The notes: a model not told the origin generated them from the sequence alone. A DNA stretch of 64,000 nt from Ixodes scapularis (GCF_016920785.2 NW_024609835.1:82804243-82868242); one strand, 5' to 3'. Counted from the first letter of the stretch, positions 52,242 through 63,704 are shown. Numbers and translations are program-made.

Positions 52242-52644
52242 GCTTTATTACGCTCCAAAGCGCGTCGGCCGTGGCGCTGCCCAGATTCTGTGATGCGAGG
52301 CGTGTTTTCATGAGGCCCCACACGTTTTCGATGGGGTTCATGTCTGCCCGTTGGGCGGCCATGGAAACCGGCACACGCCGCGATCTTCGAGGAGCGCGTT
52401 CACCCTTCGTGCAGTATGCACGGGGCTGCGGTCGTGCTGCAGCAGGTAGGCACCGTCCGGAAAAGGCCCGTCGAGGGCATACGGAATTAATTCCTCGTCG
52501 ATGATGTTGCAGTACGACGATGCGTTGAACCGCCCTCCGATTCGTACGAGGGGACCAAGGCCATCTTTGGTGATAACACCCCAGACTGCGACCGCGCACC
52601 GGCCACTTGAAAGCACAGTTTGAACGTAGCTTGGCAGGTATCCA

Positions 52645-53370
52645 TGCAGAGAGTAAAAAAAGTGGCGTAAAAATGTGCACTCCACACGATCGTTGTTTGA
52701 TACCTCTATTTAGATTAGAAAACCCAAACATATTTATCGGTTATTAACTGGCTATGGACGTTCCCTCCGTTTTGCCGACGAAGCCAAGCCACCGAGCCAC
52801 CTGGGGCACTACGGCTTGTTTACAAATCCTAGTTGGTTTGGCATTCCACGAGCATTTCGCAAATCTACACGAGTTTCGCAAGAGTTCTGTCTTCCAATCG
52901 GCTTCTATTCATGCGTGGCATACGCGAATGGTGCGGTACAGCATGTCCGCTTGAGTTTCAAGGGTCCTTGTGAACACTGCATTGTGTTTCTGAAGTGCGC
53001 ATTTGTTTTATCATGTGCCGTGAGCAAGATTTAATTTTTTTTTTTTCCGTTCGCCATCAAGCAATAAAAAATGGGGAGGAGGGAAGAAAGAAAATCAAGA
53101 CAACTTACAGTTGTGGAACAGCTATCATAACGTGCGCGTTTGGGTTTTAAAACGTGCTGAAATCACTTATTTTTAATATTGAAGCTGCTGGCATAAACAA
53201 TAGAGGAATAATATCGAAGGCAGCGACGATGATAGAAGTGATAATTCCGGTAACTGAGGTAAAGTAGTTGAGTGACTTGCCACAAACGTCTCTCGGCTGC
53301 TGTTTTTAGCATCATTATTTTATAACATCTGATTTTCTTCGAATTCCTGTAGGTTAAAGAGGTTGGTAGT
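52645..53370. mobile_element. ~0.7-kb anonymous insertion in Tc1 transposase
   Basis: It separates …VWRPWNCRY from YLPSYVQTV. It has no clear TIRs, and a T tract lies at about 53036-53046. Both junctions carry (T)ATGG, a possible short duplication. Open frames inside (52754-53034) are not recognised. Confidence 0.55.
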
Positions 53371-54191
53371 CAGCCATACCTGCAATTCCACGGCCGCCAA
53401 ACACGCCGCTTTTGGTCCTACCTGGTGCAAAACGTGGACTCATCGTGAAGATCACTTGGGACCAATCGTTTACGGTCCACTGCTGGAATTCCCGTGCGAA
53501 GTCCAGTCTTTGCTGACGCTGTCTCTCGGTGACATGCGGTTTTTGTGCCGCAACACGGCTCTCCAACCCTGCTTCCTTGAGTCGTCGACGTATCCTGTCG
53601 CACGAAATATCAAGACCCAGCTCTTCACGAATTTCTCGCGCGTTTAGGAAAGGGTCGGCTACTGCTGCAGCTACAATTAACATGTCGTCTTCTTTGCTCT
53701 GTGCATCTTCGGCGGCCAGAATGCTTTGCGTCAGAGAGTCTTCCCTCATCATCGCGAAAAGCTTTAATAATTCTAGTTACCGCTGTTTTAGACCGTCCCG
53801 TACGGTGACAGATCTCTCGCTGTGGAACTCCTTCCGTGAAAAGTCTTGCAATCAACCTCCTTTCCTTGATTGGAACTCTGGGCGGCATTTTCTCAGAACT
53901 GAGAGCATAAGCAAAGCGAGTTGGTTTATATACGCTTTATTGCATGTTGGTATCCAATAACACGGCCCGGGTTTACAAGAAAAACAAAAAGAAAGGGTAT
54001 CCAATAAAACCGCCCAGGTTTACGAAAAAAAAAAACGAGAGAAAAACAATCACGATTACTGTCAAACACTGAAGAAAGTGCGTCATTGCAAATTTCTGGG
54101 CACAACCCGCAAGATCATGAATAAGAACAAAATAAAGATTATTCGCTGCTCAACCCGTAGCCGAGATTCCAGCGAAATGTTATCTCGGCTT

Positions 54192-54335
54192 CTAAACTCG
54201 TCATGCACAAAGTTGGGGCCGAAGTTGACGGAGCGCACCGATGGGCTCATCACGACGATGACTTCGCGCTTTTTGCGCCGACGTCCAATGGGCGCGCTCC
54301 GCGAACTTTTGGCTCATTTATGTATGACGAGTTTA
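54192..54335. mobile_element. 144-bp MITE in the Tc1 right TIR
   Basis: CTAAACTCGTCATGCACAAA and its near-inverse TTTATGTATGACGAGTTTAG bound a segment absent from the left TIR. Confidence 0.6.
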
Positions 54336-54424
54336 GGGCCCTTAGAAAGTGAACCGCGACGCGAAGAGGGTTCAAGCGAGCTTGGCTGCCCTTCGCGCCG
54401 GCTGAAGCAGACTCGCTGCACAGC

Positions 54425-54683
54425 TAGGGTGCCTACATGTCTGTCTGTCTCAGGGTGAAGACATCAATTGTTGCCCTGAATGTGCCAGCGCGTGACGCTC
54501 TCGCGCACTTGGTGCGTGACTTGGGTGGTAAAATGGCGTCTATGCATTAGCCAAAGCTACGCGCTCGAGCTGAGCGACACCGGATTGCGCGCACTTCAAC
54601 ATGCATAAAACAACGATTGGGCGGAAAAATGGCTGAGATGTCACCACTCAAGCAAAAGAGCGCGTGTGTATGAAGGCACTCTA
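54425..54683. mobile_element. 259-bp hAT MITE with 8-bp TSD
   Basis: The ends TAGGGTGCCTACAT and (inverse) TAGAGTGCCTTCAT are flanked by the perfect duplication TGCACAGC (54417-54424, 54684-54691). The left TIR of the host element has the uninterrupted site, so the pre-insertion allele is visible in the same window. Confidence 0.88.
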
Positions 54684-54894
54684 TGCACAGCGGTTGCGAA
54701 GCGGCATCTTGCGCCGGTCGCAGTAATCGGGAGCGCGTCGGACGGAAGCCAGTGAACAGGACAATCCTCCTAGTATGAAAGGCAGCGCATGCGCAATGCG
54801 CTGGTATTTGCACCAGGCAGCAGGCCACGAGGCGGCGCGGCAATGCAGTTTGGCTGGCGCTCCCATGTCCCGCAAAATTTTGCTGCCGACTGTA

Positions 54895-55408
54895 CAAGGG
54901 GCTCAACGTACGATGATGAGCACAGCGCGATTCGAAAAAAAATGGTGCTCCGTGGAAGTGTTTGAAAGCGACACCCGCACGGCTGGCATCTCGCTGCACC
55001 GGTTTCCCCTCGACTCTCGAAGGTGAGACCTAGCTACTGTCAGTAACATGCCTGCAGTGTGATGTCATGCCCCCTTGTTCGGTCTTCTCTTAACTCTTGT
55101 TAGTGTTACCTAAAACTATTAGGGTTGTCTGGATGTGCACACGAAACTACACCTGAAGGTGTAATATGTTACACTAGGAATGTTGACTTCGCAGCGATGT
55201 GCGCCGTCATCATAAACTTACACACCGTATTAAAATTTACCTGTACCGGCCTGGCTCTGAGGAGCCTAGTGTCGTGATCATCGGCGTGGTTATCAGTGGT
55301 ACAATACAGATATATAGTAGGGCATCTGTGCGTAAGACTCGTGTTTTTACTCTTTATGATGTACACAGAGCGTTGATGTCTCGCATTTGTTAATGTACTC
55401 GCTCTGAT
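54895..55408. other. Intergenic sequence
   Basis: No gene recognised. Confidence 0.35.
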
Positions 55409-55483
55409 TTGCTTTGGTTTGTGGACAATTTGGCTACATTTTCTTTTTGTAAGTATTCACGGCACCCCCATAGCACCATGCCT

Positions 55484-55653
55484 TATCTGCAGACGCGAAG
55501 CCTGGGTTCGGTTCTGCAACAACTAAGTTTACAGGGGAAGACTTCATGGCAGCTACGAGACAGGGAAGTTTGCTCCTTACAATTTGAGGAGTCAGCTTTC
55601 CTGCGGCCTGAACTTTTCCGTCACAATACGTTGCCACGTGTGCTTACCACAAA
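55484..55653 (+). CDS. Possible exon, unknown product
   Basis: The open frame from ATG 55479-55481 reads PYLQTRSLGSVLQQLSLQGK … ELFRHNTLPRVLTTK and ends at a donor-like AAAAG|GTAAGC near 55653. No family is recognised, and frames on the minus strand are also open, so this is weak. Confidence 0.2.
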
Positions 55654-55709
55654 AGGTAAGCAGACAAATAAACCTTCCGTGTACTTTGTGACTAAGCATG
55701 GTTAACCCA

Positions 55710-56112
55710 TTCTTAGAAGCAAAGTTACCACATGGGGCTGAAATATTGCTACTGTGGGCTCATAACATTTTTTATATTATTTGCGGACACAACACCTGGC
55801 GACATTTCCAGCAAAAGCTCAGTTGCGCATGGTGAGCTTTTTCATTGTGACTCACATAATGTAATAGCAACTGCCAGCACCACTGCATTACCTCATGGTC
55901 TTCATGACCTGAGCGTTTTCCAATAGAACTAGGTGAGATTAGCTGGAAAAAGCTGGTAGAACATGGTCAGAGGTACTGGTAGAAGTTCATTTCAGGCTCG
56001 TTTATAATAACATGTTTTATTTGAGGTGACATAATCAACGTCAGTATCGGTCCACAGAGCATCTTTCGCCATGCCGACACCCGGTCTTGCAAAATAAAGC
56101 TGCCTATCAAAG
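55710..56112. other. Intergenic sequence
   Basis: No gene recognised. A 64-codon frame (55732-55926) starts with a hydrophobic segment (YCYCGLITFFILFADTTPGD) but has no other support. Confidence 0.3.
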
Positions 56113-56712
56113 AAACATGTGTTTAGACTAAAAAACTCAGTCTGAGTTTTGACATCAAGTAATGCAAGCATGACGTTTTGGGTTGCTTAATGTCACAACT
56201 CAGGCTGCGTTTTTTTGGTCTAAACATATGTTTCCGCATCGTCATTCTTTGAGCTACCTACGCAGGTTGCAGTGATTGGCTCTCCGAGTGTTGTGCGTGA
56301 ATGTAGACGCACACATTTATTAGATTGTGCCATTAACCTACATATAAGCAACACAAAGTTTCAAAACCATGATATCACATGCGCTTGATTAACTGTCCTG
56401 TTGTTGCCGGTGCGTTTCTAGAGATCTGTTGTCTCACATTCCGATCGAAGATTAATGTAGGGATATTTAAGGAAACAGTTCTTACGACATTCTCTCAAAC
56501 ATGGAGATCCCATAGCTAATTTTTTGCTATGTTAACTATTCTTGTTCGGTTTTGTCTTATAAGATTAATAATAATAATATTTTGTTGTTCACAAACAACT
56601 TTTCAGTCTTTACAGCGGTGCATGTAATATAGTAACGGCCGAAATTGAGGAACAGAACACAGCACAAATCGTCTTGCTATATTTAGTCGATAGACATCCA
56701 TTCGCGAATAAC
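56113..56712 (-). repeat. Second copy of the 26.2-26.8-kb LINE 3' end plus MITE
   Basis: It matches 26220-26832 closely throughout: TTTAGACTAAAAAAC … GTTTCCGCATCGTCATT … GATCTGTTGTCTCACATTCC … ATTTAGTCGATAGACATCC. It stops abruptly after TTCGCGAATAA, where the 26-kb copy continues into RT coding sequence. The break is the expected 5' truncation of a LINE insertion on the minus strand. The left outer arm of the MITE is missing. Confidence 0.85.
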
Positions 56713-56764
56713 CCTGTTGGAAAATTTCGACGATGGAAAGATGACGGAAAAGGCTCATGCAAGC

Positions 56765-57018
56765 GTAACCGTAATATGGGACATCCTATACAAGCGAAAC
56801 GGCGGATCCACTATAGTGGATTATTGCGGAATGATACAGGTAGGCGGAACCATACAAGCACGTCGTATTATGGGACATCCTATACCAGCGTAGTGGAATA
56901 TGACGGAACCATGTGGAACCATACATGCATAACGTAATATGGGACAACCTATACCAGCGAAAAGGCGATACCAGCATGTTGGAGCCATATGGCTCCAACA
57001 TGCTGGTTTCGCCTTTTC
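56765..57018. repeat. Minisatellite ending in a 60-bp palindrome
   Basis: ATATGGGACATCCTATAC(A/C)AGCG recurs near 56775, 56872 and 56938 with intervening ACGGAACCATAC text (about 65-95-bp spacing). The final unit runs into a palindrome at 56959-57018 with 30-bp arms, no loop and one mismatch, centred on GAGCC|ATATGGCTC. Confidence 0.8.
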
Positions 57019-57334
57019 AGTGTTGTACAGGGCGATTTAGTTTTAAGCTTTACATATACATTTAGAAAGGTCGTGAAAGCTTAATTAATGCGGTTTGTGC
57101 AGGCGAGTTATATGGCCAGGCGTACGTAGTATAGGGGCCTAATCGTAACGATCAGTCAGATAATTAAATACAATTTGTTAATTAACTTTTTAATTAGTGA
57201 AAATGAAAATATGGTTTCCATTAGAACTTGCTGAATCATTGAAAACCACAAAATCAACTCTTTTTAGAAGGATATAATGCAGGGGTAGCCTTTTACGCGT
57301 TCTGTAAAAACGTTTTATTTGGACGATTTTCTAG

Positions 57335-57500
57335 GTTTCAGTTTCTTGTCAGAGCTCATCTCTGTGCCCAAGGTCCTGTTCCCCCTTAGACACGCAACGC
57401 ACGTCCGCCTTGCTTCCCTCCATTCTACGAGGGAGGCGAGGGGGCGGCTTTGCACTGCGGCCACCGGGCAGCAGGACTGCAGGTGCAAAGATGCGCCCTG
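57335..57500 (+). CDS. Possible exon (AG…GT bounded), unknown product
   Basis: TTTTCTAG precedes and CCCTG|GTAAGA follows, and one frame is open throughout (…VSVSCQSSSLCPRSC…LRGRRGGG…). Minus-strand frames are also open and no homologue is recognised. Confidence 0.2.
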
Positions 57501-58797
57501 GTAAGAAGCCAAAGTCTGGAAACGCGTCCAAATTGACCATTTTTTTAGAACGCCATAAAATGCTGCTCTTGCTTTATATCTTCACAAAGAAGGTTGATTT
57601 AGTGTGTTTTGATGATGCTTAGCAAGTTCCTAATTGGAACCATGGGTCTATTTTCACTGATTAAAAATTTCAGGAACATACTATACTTAGAGAGAGGCTG
57701 AAGCAGTTTTGTATTTGAGAAAACACTTTTAAATCTTCTTCATATGACCTCCAGAATCTCAAATATCAAAATTATTTGGCAATTTTATGAATCGAGGCTG
57801 CATAGTCATTTTTTAAGCGCTGTGAAAGCACTTCCCTGGAGAGCGACGTCACAAAAGCATCTTTCGAAATCTTTGCTCATGCATCTTCAGCACCTATCAA
57901 AGCTATGCACGCACGTGCTATTTTTTAAAAGGGCAGAAAAATGTGTCACGACTGGTGCCAATGCGGGAGAATATACCTAGAAAACTTGAGATTGGACGCG
58001 CGGCCCTTAAGCGACACGCTTGGCGGCCGAAAGGTCTTCTTACGATGTCACTATTGGTAGGATGTTTTTTGTGTTTTCTCACGTTTAGTTATATCTTTGT
58101 GGAAAACGAACGGCATATTCAGGTTCGCGGGATAAAACTACGCTAGAATGAACCTCCATCTAGTTTTCTGAAAGAAGACTGGCACATCTCTGTAATAAGC
58201 CGACTGATCATTACAAATTAGCCTTTTATACTATGCCGCCCTGGCCATATAACTCACGTGCACAGACCGCGTAAATGTAGCTTTTACGGCTTTTTTAAAA
58301 ATATCTGTAAAACATACAAAAAAAACACTCTCTACAATGTCCCCCAATACGATACGATTGTATGGTTCCTTTCCCGCTTGCATTGTTCAAGAAAGACTTG
58401 TGGACATCCAGCGTTTCATTGGAATGCTGGATGTCAGCGAGTCTCTACATCAGTGAGTGGTATCAAACAAGCATGATGTTTTCACACCAGTAAGCTCTTA
58501 TCCGAGGCTCACCAGGAGCACTAAGAGCAGAGGCAAAATGTCGTGACGTGGTAAATTTGGTTGCAGGTATTTATTTTTAGAAGAACTGCAAGCAGCAAAG
58601 CTTAACTTTGCTCAAAAGAAGATAATTAAAAATTCAATACTGAACAATGGTGTCCCTTGAGCTGTCAGACCAAACTCCCACTCTTGCCACTCAGGAGTTC
58701 CTAACTTGTGCGTAGAGGATCAGCACAACCCAGATTTGCGCTGCAAGCGCACCTGCTATATAAAAGTTGAATAAACATGAGATGAAATATGAGATGT
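57501..58797. other. Intergenic sequence
   Basis: No gene recognised. A weak 10-bp inverted word (GACATCCAGC…GCTGGATGTC) lies at about 58403-58436. Confidence 0.35.
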
Positions 58798-59235
58798 TTA
58801 CAATTCTCTGTAATGTGAAATTAGAGCACAGATCTTGAAGAGGAGGATGGGAGGCTATGACCCCTCACCCCCTAACCCTCCTACTCTTCTGCTCCCTCCC
58901 ATTTAGCGGGAAATTACCCTGAATTTAGCGGGAAAATTGGCCCACTAAATTTAGCGGGTTAAGTTTTCCACTAAATTTAGCGCGGAAATTGATGTCACAT
59001 GACCTCAACACAAATGCAGTTTTCCCGCTAAAAGTAGCGGGGAAAATGACGTTGCATGACCGTGTCATGTCATCCATAAAAAATTCAGTTTCTCAGCTAG
59101 ACTTAGCGGAAATATTAACGTCACATGACCGCAACATTAATTCAATTTCCTGCCAAGTTTAGTTGGGTGGTTACGCTGACAGCGACGCCGCGAAACGCGG
59201 AAACGGGTGCTAAGAGCTGCGCTAAAAAAACTAAA
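58798..59235. repeat. Sister of the 27.2-kb TIR element, different internal repeat
   Basis: The outer parts match: TTTACAATTCTCTGTAATG…AGAGCACAGATCTTGAAGAGG at the left and GTTACGCTGACAGCGACGCC…GGAAACGGGTGCTAAGAGCTGCG at the right. The interior consists of TTTAGCGGGAAA repeats (four to six) interspersed with ATGTCACATGACC, the decayed equivalent of GTCACGTGACC. Confidence 0.65.
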
Positions 59236-60597
59236 TGCATCAGGTGAAATAAGGTGAACATTAGAGATAAGAAAAAGAGAAGAGAATCTAAGATACCGTT
59301 CTCAGATCCTTCCTTTTGTCCGTTCTCAAATGTTTTGATTTCAAGAAATGTTTATATCTTTATTCATACCCAGAGAACCCCTGGCAGTTTCAGCATGAAT
59401 GCAATAAGTCAATGCAGACTAGACCTTGTAAACTATAATGCACATGAAAATGAATGTTCGCCACATAGTCATGTATGAGTCAGTGGCTCAGATCTCTAAA
59501 TACATTTGTATTAAGGAATATTCTTGAATAAAACATCTGGGCTTTGAATTCAACACTTTGTACCTCCATAAGGAACACTGTATGGCACTGATTTTTTTTG
59601 TAACACATCAGAAACAGCACAGCAGTATCATCCTTGCATACGTAACAAGAATTTGTATTCTTTTTTTTTTTACCATGACATGTGCTATTTTAACGGTTAT
59701 ACAGCCTCCTTTAACAAAATTTCCTTTGTAGAGCTTTTTATTGGTTCTTATTTAACTCGCACGAGAGATTCGGGACCTTGAATTCTCACTCGGCATCGAC
59801 AGTTTTATATATTAATGTGATAGTGAAAGACAAGATTAATGATCTTGAGTACGGCTCAACAAGCACAGATGTTGAGAAAAGTACTGAAGAAAACTCAAAT
59901 GTCAAAATAAAAATAAGCTGCAATGTGGATACAATTAAGGACATGGTCATGAGTACAGTAGCAGATTCAACATGAAGAATACGTGTTAGATGCACACTCA
60001 AAGAAACCTGTTGCATCTATATTCATGCAAATTACTTCGCAGAACCCAGCGCTGCAGTCTCGGGTGCGAGTTCGCTGAATGAGTCCACTGAAAATGAGTG
60101 CAGACGGAAAAAGCAGTTTGATCTGCGACAATGAGCATTACATAGGCAAGTGACATGTCATTGTTACTGTTACAGTGCCGAATGTTTCAAACTGCCAGTC
60201 GCATCATTCTGCGAGTTCCATCCGTATATTACAAGGTTTGGCTCTCTCGAATTCTTCGCGAGAAAAATTGTGAACTGGAATGTCTAGCGTAGTTCTAGAA
60301 AAACTACTTCCAGAATCCTAACTCAGCATCGTAAAGAATATAAAAAGTTTCTAGAGATAAGGTAAGTGCAGGAGTTGAATAAACTAAATACTTAGTTTTG
60401 TGAAACCATCTTGCCGTATTAAACGTATAAAGTTCAACTAGGTAGAGCTAGTCATTACGGATGATTGTGCCCATTGCATACCATAAAAATTTAATTTGCG
60501 ACCTACAATATTTACAGACTCAACCAACTCTGAATAAGTGGAACACTTGGCACTAAAGATTGGTCTCACCATGACTGTCTGCAAACATCCACATAAT
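59236..60597. other. AT-rich intergenic sequence
   Basis: No gene recognised. A 65-codon plus-strand frame (59778-59975, Asp/Ser/Lys-rich) lacks any motif. Confidence 0.35.
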
Positions 60598-60661
60598 AAT
60601 TTCCATAAACCTATGCATTTCAAGAAAATATTTCCATAAACCTATGCATTTCAAGAAAATA
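60598..60661. repeat. Perfect 32-bp tandem duplication
   Basis: ATTTCCATAAACCTATGCAT plus TTCAAGAAAAT occurs twice head to tail without mismatch, so it is recent. Confidence 0.9.
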
Positions 60662-61202
60662 TTTGGAGCGAGCTGTTTAAACTGCCATAACACTTTTTAA
60701 CACTAATAGAAAGCCTGTAGTGGGCCACAACTTACGCAGTTTTTACTTCATTATGAAGGGCAATAACAAATATGTGAAGCTTAAAACTAGGCCTGCACTG
60801 AATTGCTTTCTTAAGTTGAACGTGCTATGCTCGGTTCAATATATTATCTTTGCAGAGCTGACAATGTGCAACTTCCCATTTTTTTTATACTTCACATCTC
60901 CCGACTGCTGGGTGGGGTAGGTACATAAGATTAATGACACCAACGCAACACAATGATTATTTTAAGAATTTGTTTGGGTATGGCACTAGCGAAGCCATCT
61001 GCGGGAAGTTATTTCTGTGACTCCGTCGAACCTACATCCGTGGGCTTTAAGTTCACATGTAAATCATGTCTGCAGACGCCTTTTTGTAATTGGAACTCCA
61101 TCCAACACGAGATTTGAATGTTTTTTTTTGCATTTTAGGCTTAGTAGTGCTTTTGCTGTTTCACTTAAGAATAGGTAAGAATGCTTATATCGAGTAGCAT
61201 AC
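60662..61202. other. AT-rich intergenic sequence
   Basis: No gene recognised. Confidence 0.35.
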
Positions 61203-61382
61203 CTAACACTTGGTGGCATGAGGACTGTCTTGTCGTGATGCTAATCGAAAGTCACAGGCAGGGAGACACTGTGATGCTCTTGTTGCTGGGATTACCTCCC
61301 CCATGGTCCTGGCCGCACCACAGAAGAAGATTGAGTCCAAGCTTGGTGCCACTGGGATCTCCAGATCTTGAGGCAACCAAGT
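61203..61382 (-). CDS. Possible terminal exon (minus), unknown product
   Basis: On the minus strand a strong acceptor (TTTGTTTTTATTTCCAG, ending at 61383) opens a frame starting ATWLPQDLEIPVAPSLDSIF that ends at TAG 61203. A donor-like GGGGGAG|GTAATC lies inside. A plus-strand frame is open over the same stretch, so the strand is uncertain. Confidence 0.2.
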   Translation of the reverse strand, partial: TWLPQDLEIPVAPSLDSIFFCGAARTMGEVIPATRASQCLPACDFRLASRQDSPHATKC

Positions 61383-61399
61383 AGCTGGAAATAAAAACA

Positions 61400-63531
61400 A
61401 ATCACAATCAAGTACTTGGCAGAGCTACATTAGAATGGCTAGCATATTCTTTCATGATCAGCACATAGATCCTTTTGTTTTTATACTTTGTACTTGTACC
61501 TATTAAAAAACTGCTCCTTCACAGCCACAGTCATAGACACACCCCAGGACAAGGCCACACAGGCCTTGAAATGATGGGTACCGAATTAAGGCGGATGATC
61601 AAATGCATTCATTTAACCCTCTTTCACCCCAACCTGGGAGATTTCTGTCAAATATTCACATTTAACTCTAAAGACTATAAAAAACACCTACTACTGCAAT
61701 GCAGAGCCGTATAGTGGGAGAGTTTAGCCAGTGGGTGTGGTGACAAAGGTGCCGGAGAGGAGGAAAGGGAGGAGAGCGCCGAAGGAAAGAGAGAGAAGGC
61801 AGCAAAAAGGAGACGACCGCTATTTTGACGCAACGCTGTTGGCGCGGAGCACTGCTGAGGCTATGTGTCGTCTGCTACTGGCTTAATTCATTTTTGCCTT
61901 TATAAAAGTTTGCGTTTAAACATGGAGAAACTTCTTTCTTTAGGTTTTTAAGCCACCGAGGAATAACACTATAATATTTTATTGCCAGAGCCTGCCAAAT
62001 AAAAGCAAAGGGCAGGTGTCTGGATAGAAAGAGTTTAGTTGGCGCATCAAGAGGTTAACCAATAAAAATGGGTACCACTCTGCGCAAAATGCCTCAAAAG
62101 CGTGCATCTCTACTTGACACTAACAGCGGCACACACTATCTATTTTACTGACTAAAGGGTACTAGATCATTATTTCCAGCTAACTAGTCAAAATAGATAT
62201 TCTTGCCGACTTGCTTTTTAGGAAAATTTTTAAATTTACAAGAACTATTAAGACAACGGCTAAAAAAAAGCAATGGCAAAACCAACAATCGAATTCGCCT
62301 GCTCTCCAGTAGCACGACATCTATAGAAGGCAGACCTGCAGAATGAACAAGCAGTCTAAAGAGTATGTCCAATGTATAATTTGTTTCCATGCTGCAAAGC
62401 AAGTGCTGGAAAGAGGTTTCACGACATTAACAAAATTTCATGCAATCAGTTGAGAACAAGTTAGAGCAGTGAACTTGTCCTTGCCCTTGGCATAACATTT
62501 TAGTGTTGCCCATGGAAACTCAAATAAATTTGTGAATAAAAACAAAAAAGACTAACCTTCATAAAACAAAATCTAACTTTCGCAAAGAAAAGTTATCTTG
62601 AACAAAATATGTGGGATACAGTTGTACAGCATCCATTTTTGTGCTGAACCAATTTTGAGGCAAATCTGCGACAATGAAAAGAAAACGCCTGAGTACATTA
62701 GGGAAAGACAGAAAGGATGCATACCTACAACAAAAAAATTTAGAACGACCACGGGCAGGAAGCTCTGGTAAGGCTCTCGGAGTGACTCCCTGCAATGGGC
62801 CTGCGCAGACCAGAAAACAAGATCGGTCAGAGCTTGCAGCCATAAGGTGCTTCATACCATGAAGTTCCAGAAGTAGCTGCAATTGGAAGCAAAGTGCATT
62901 TCATTTCTCTGCAGAATGGAGAGTTTAATAGCTAGTATGCATTCATAAGGTGATACAGTCACGAATGCAGATTTTTCAATGCAGCACTATATCACCAAAT
63001 TGTTAACCGTGTCGGGCAACACTAAAAACCGAGAGCATTATTCGAAACTATCTCAGTTTAAAGTTAAGCACGGCAGAAGCTGCAAGCCATGTGACCTTCT
63101 AGTGGGATGCCATGGTACGTCGAGCTTATAATCATGTCTCACACTGTTTTTGCTGCAATGGCTTGTAGTGTCAAAAGTGGTCCAGCTTAAAGAGATGCAA
63201 AGTATAGACGTTTGTGAGTGGGGCCCTGACCTAGTCTTGAGCTACATTGCGAGGAAGGACGTTTCAACCGGGATGTTTGCTGTCTGCATCCACACGACCA
63301 GCTTGTGCACAGCGATTGCTCGAGCCGAGTACATGTCCTCGACAGTGCCATTATTTGACAAGCAGTTTTATGAATGTTAAACATGACTGACTTGCAGAGA
63401 GACTGCATCTCAACGACCAATGACTTGGGATACCTAACTGAATACTGATATATTAACTGAATGCAAAACAAATTACCTGGCAGGCATTAAATTTATCAAC
63501 AGGGTGGGTCAACTCCGCATTAAGTTGGAGT
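61400..63531. other. Intergenic with weak exon-like segments
   Basis: Minus-strand 62600-62665 has an acceptor-like TTTTCATTGTCGCAG followed by a short open frame (DLPQNWFSTKMDAVQL…). Around 63187-63370 both strands are open (for instance TVEDMYSARAIAVHKLVVWM on the minus strand). None can be tied to a family or to each other by splice phase. Confidence 0.2.
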
Positions 63532-63539
63532 CGATGCGT

Positions 63540-63696
63540 CAGGCACGTAGCCAGGATTTTGTTTCAGGGGGGGGCCCACTCATAACAAAACGCTGTATGA
63601 GGGGGAGGGGGGAGAGGAGGACCCATGCAAAATGGAAGATATCGGGGGGGAGGGGGGGGGCCGGGCCTCATAAGCCTCCCCCTGGCTACGTGCCTG
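63540..63696. mobile_element. 157-bp hAT-type MITE with 8-bp TSD
   Basis: CAGGCACGTAGCCAGG and its exact inverse CCTGGCTACGTGCCTG bound a G-rich interior. The duplication CGATGCGT lies on both sides (63532-63539, 63697-63704). Confidence 0.88.
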
Positions 63697-63704
63697 CGAT
63701 GCGT

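Larger units (their letters stand above)
51560..53888 (-). pseudogene. Tc1-like transposase in pieces
   Basis: Reading 5' to 3' on the minus strand, 53888-53700 reads MPPRVPIKERRLIARLFTEG and REICHRTGRSKTAVTRIIKA, the paired HTH. Next, 53700-53440 reads ADPFLNAREIREELGLDIS … RLDFAREFQQWTVNDWSQVIFT. After a 1-nt shift comes DESTFCTR with the first catalytic Asp, then a TAG where Trp is expected. After the 0.7-kb insertion, 52640-52300 reads SYVQTVLSSGRCAVAVWGVI … LLQHDRSPVHTA (second Asp) and DMNPIENVWGLMKTRLA (third acid, in shifted frame). After the 0.57-kb insertion, 51665-51590 reads KWEALREHTEIVASLYDSMP-RRLEEVI. The coding order is intact but dead. Confidence 0.85.
50931..54892 (-). mobile_element. 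Tc1/mariner element with ~340-bp TIRs, multiply interrupted
   Basis: The ends are CAGTCGGCCGCAAAATTTTG (left) and, inverted, CAGTCGGCAGCAAAATTTTG (right), each flanked by TA (50929-50930, 54893-54894). Similarity between the arms continues for about 340 bp (50931-51270 versus 54120-54892 after removing insertions). The interior holds a Tc1-like transposase on the minus strand, cut by insertions at 51675-52241 and about 52645-53370. The right arm is cut by insertions at 54192-54335 and 54425-54683. Confidence 0.8.

Noticed and set aside
57349..57540. Minus-strand frame ending in HRDEL as an ER-retained protein
   Set aside because: The tetrapeptide match is short; no signal peptide or family signature accompanies it.
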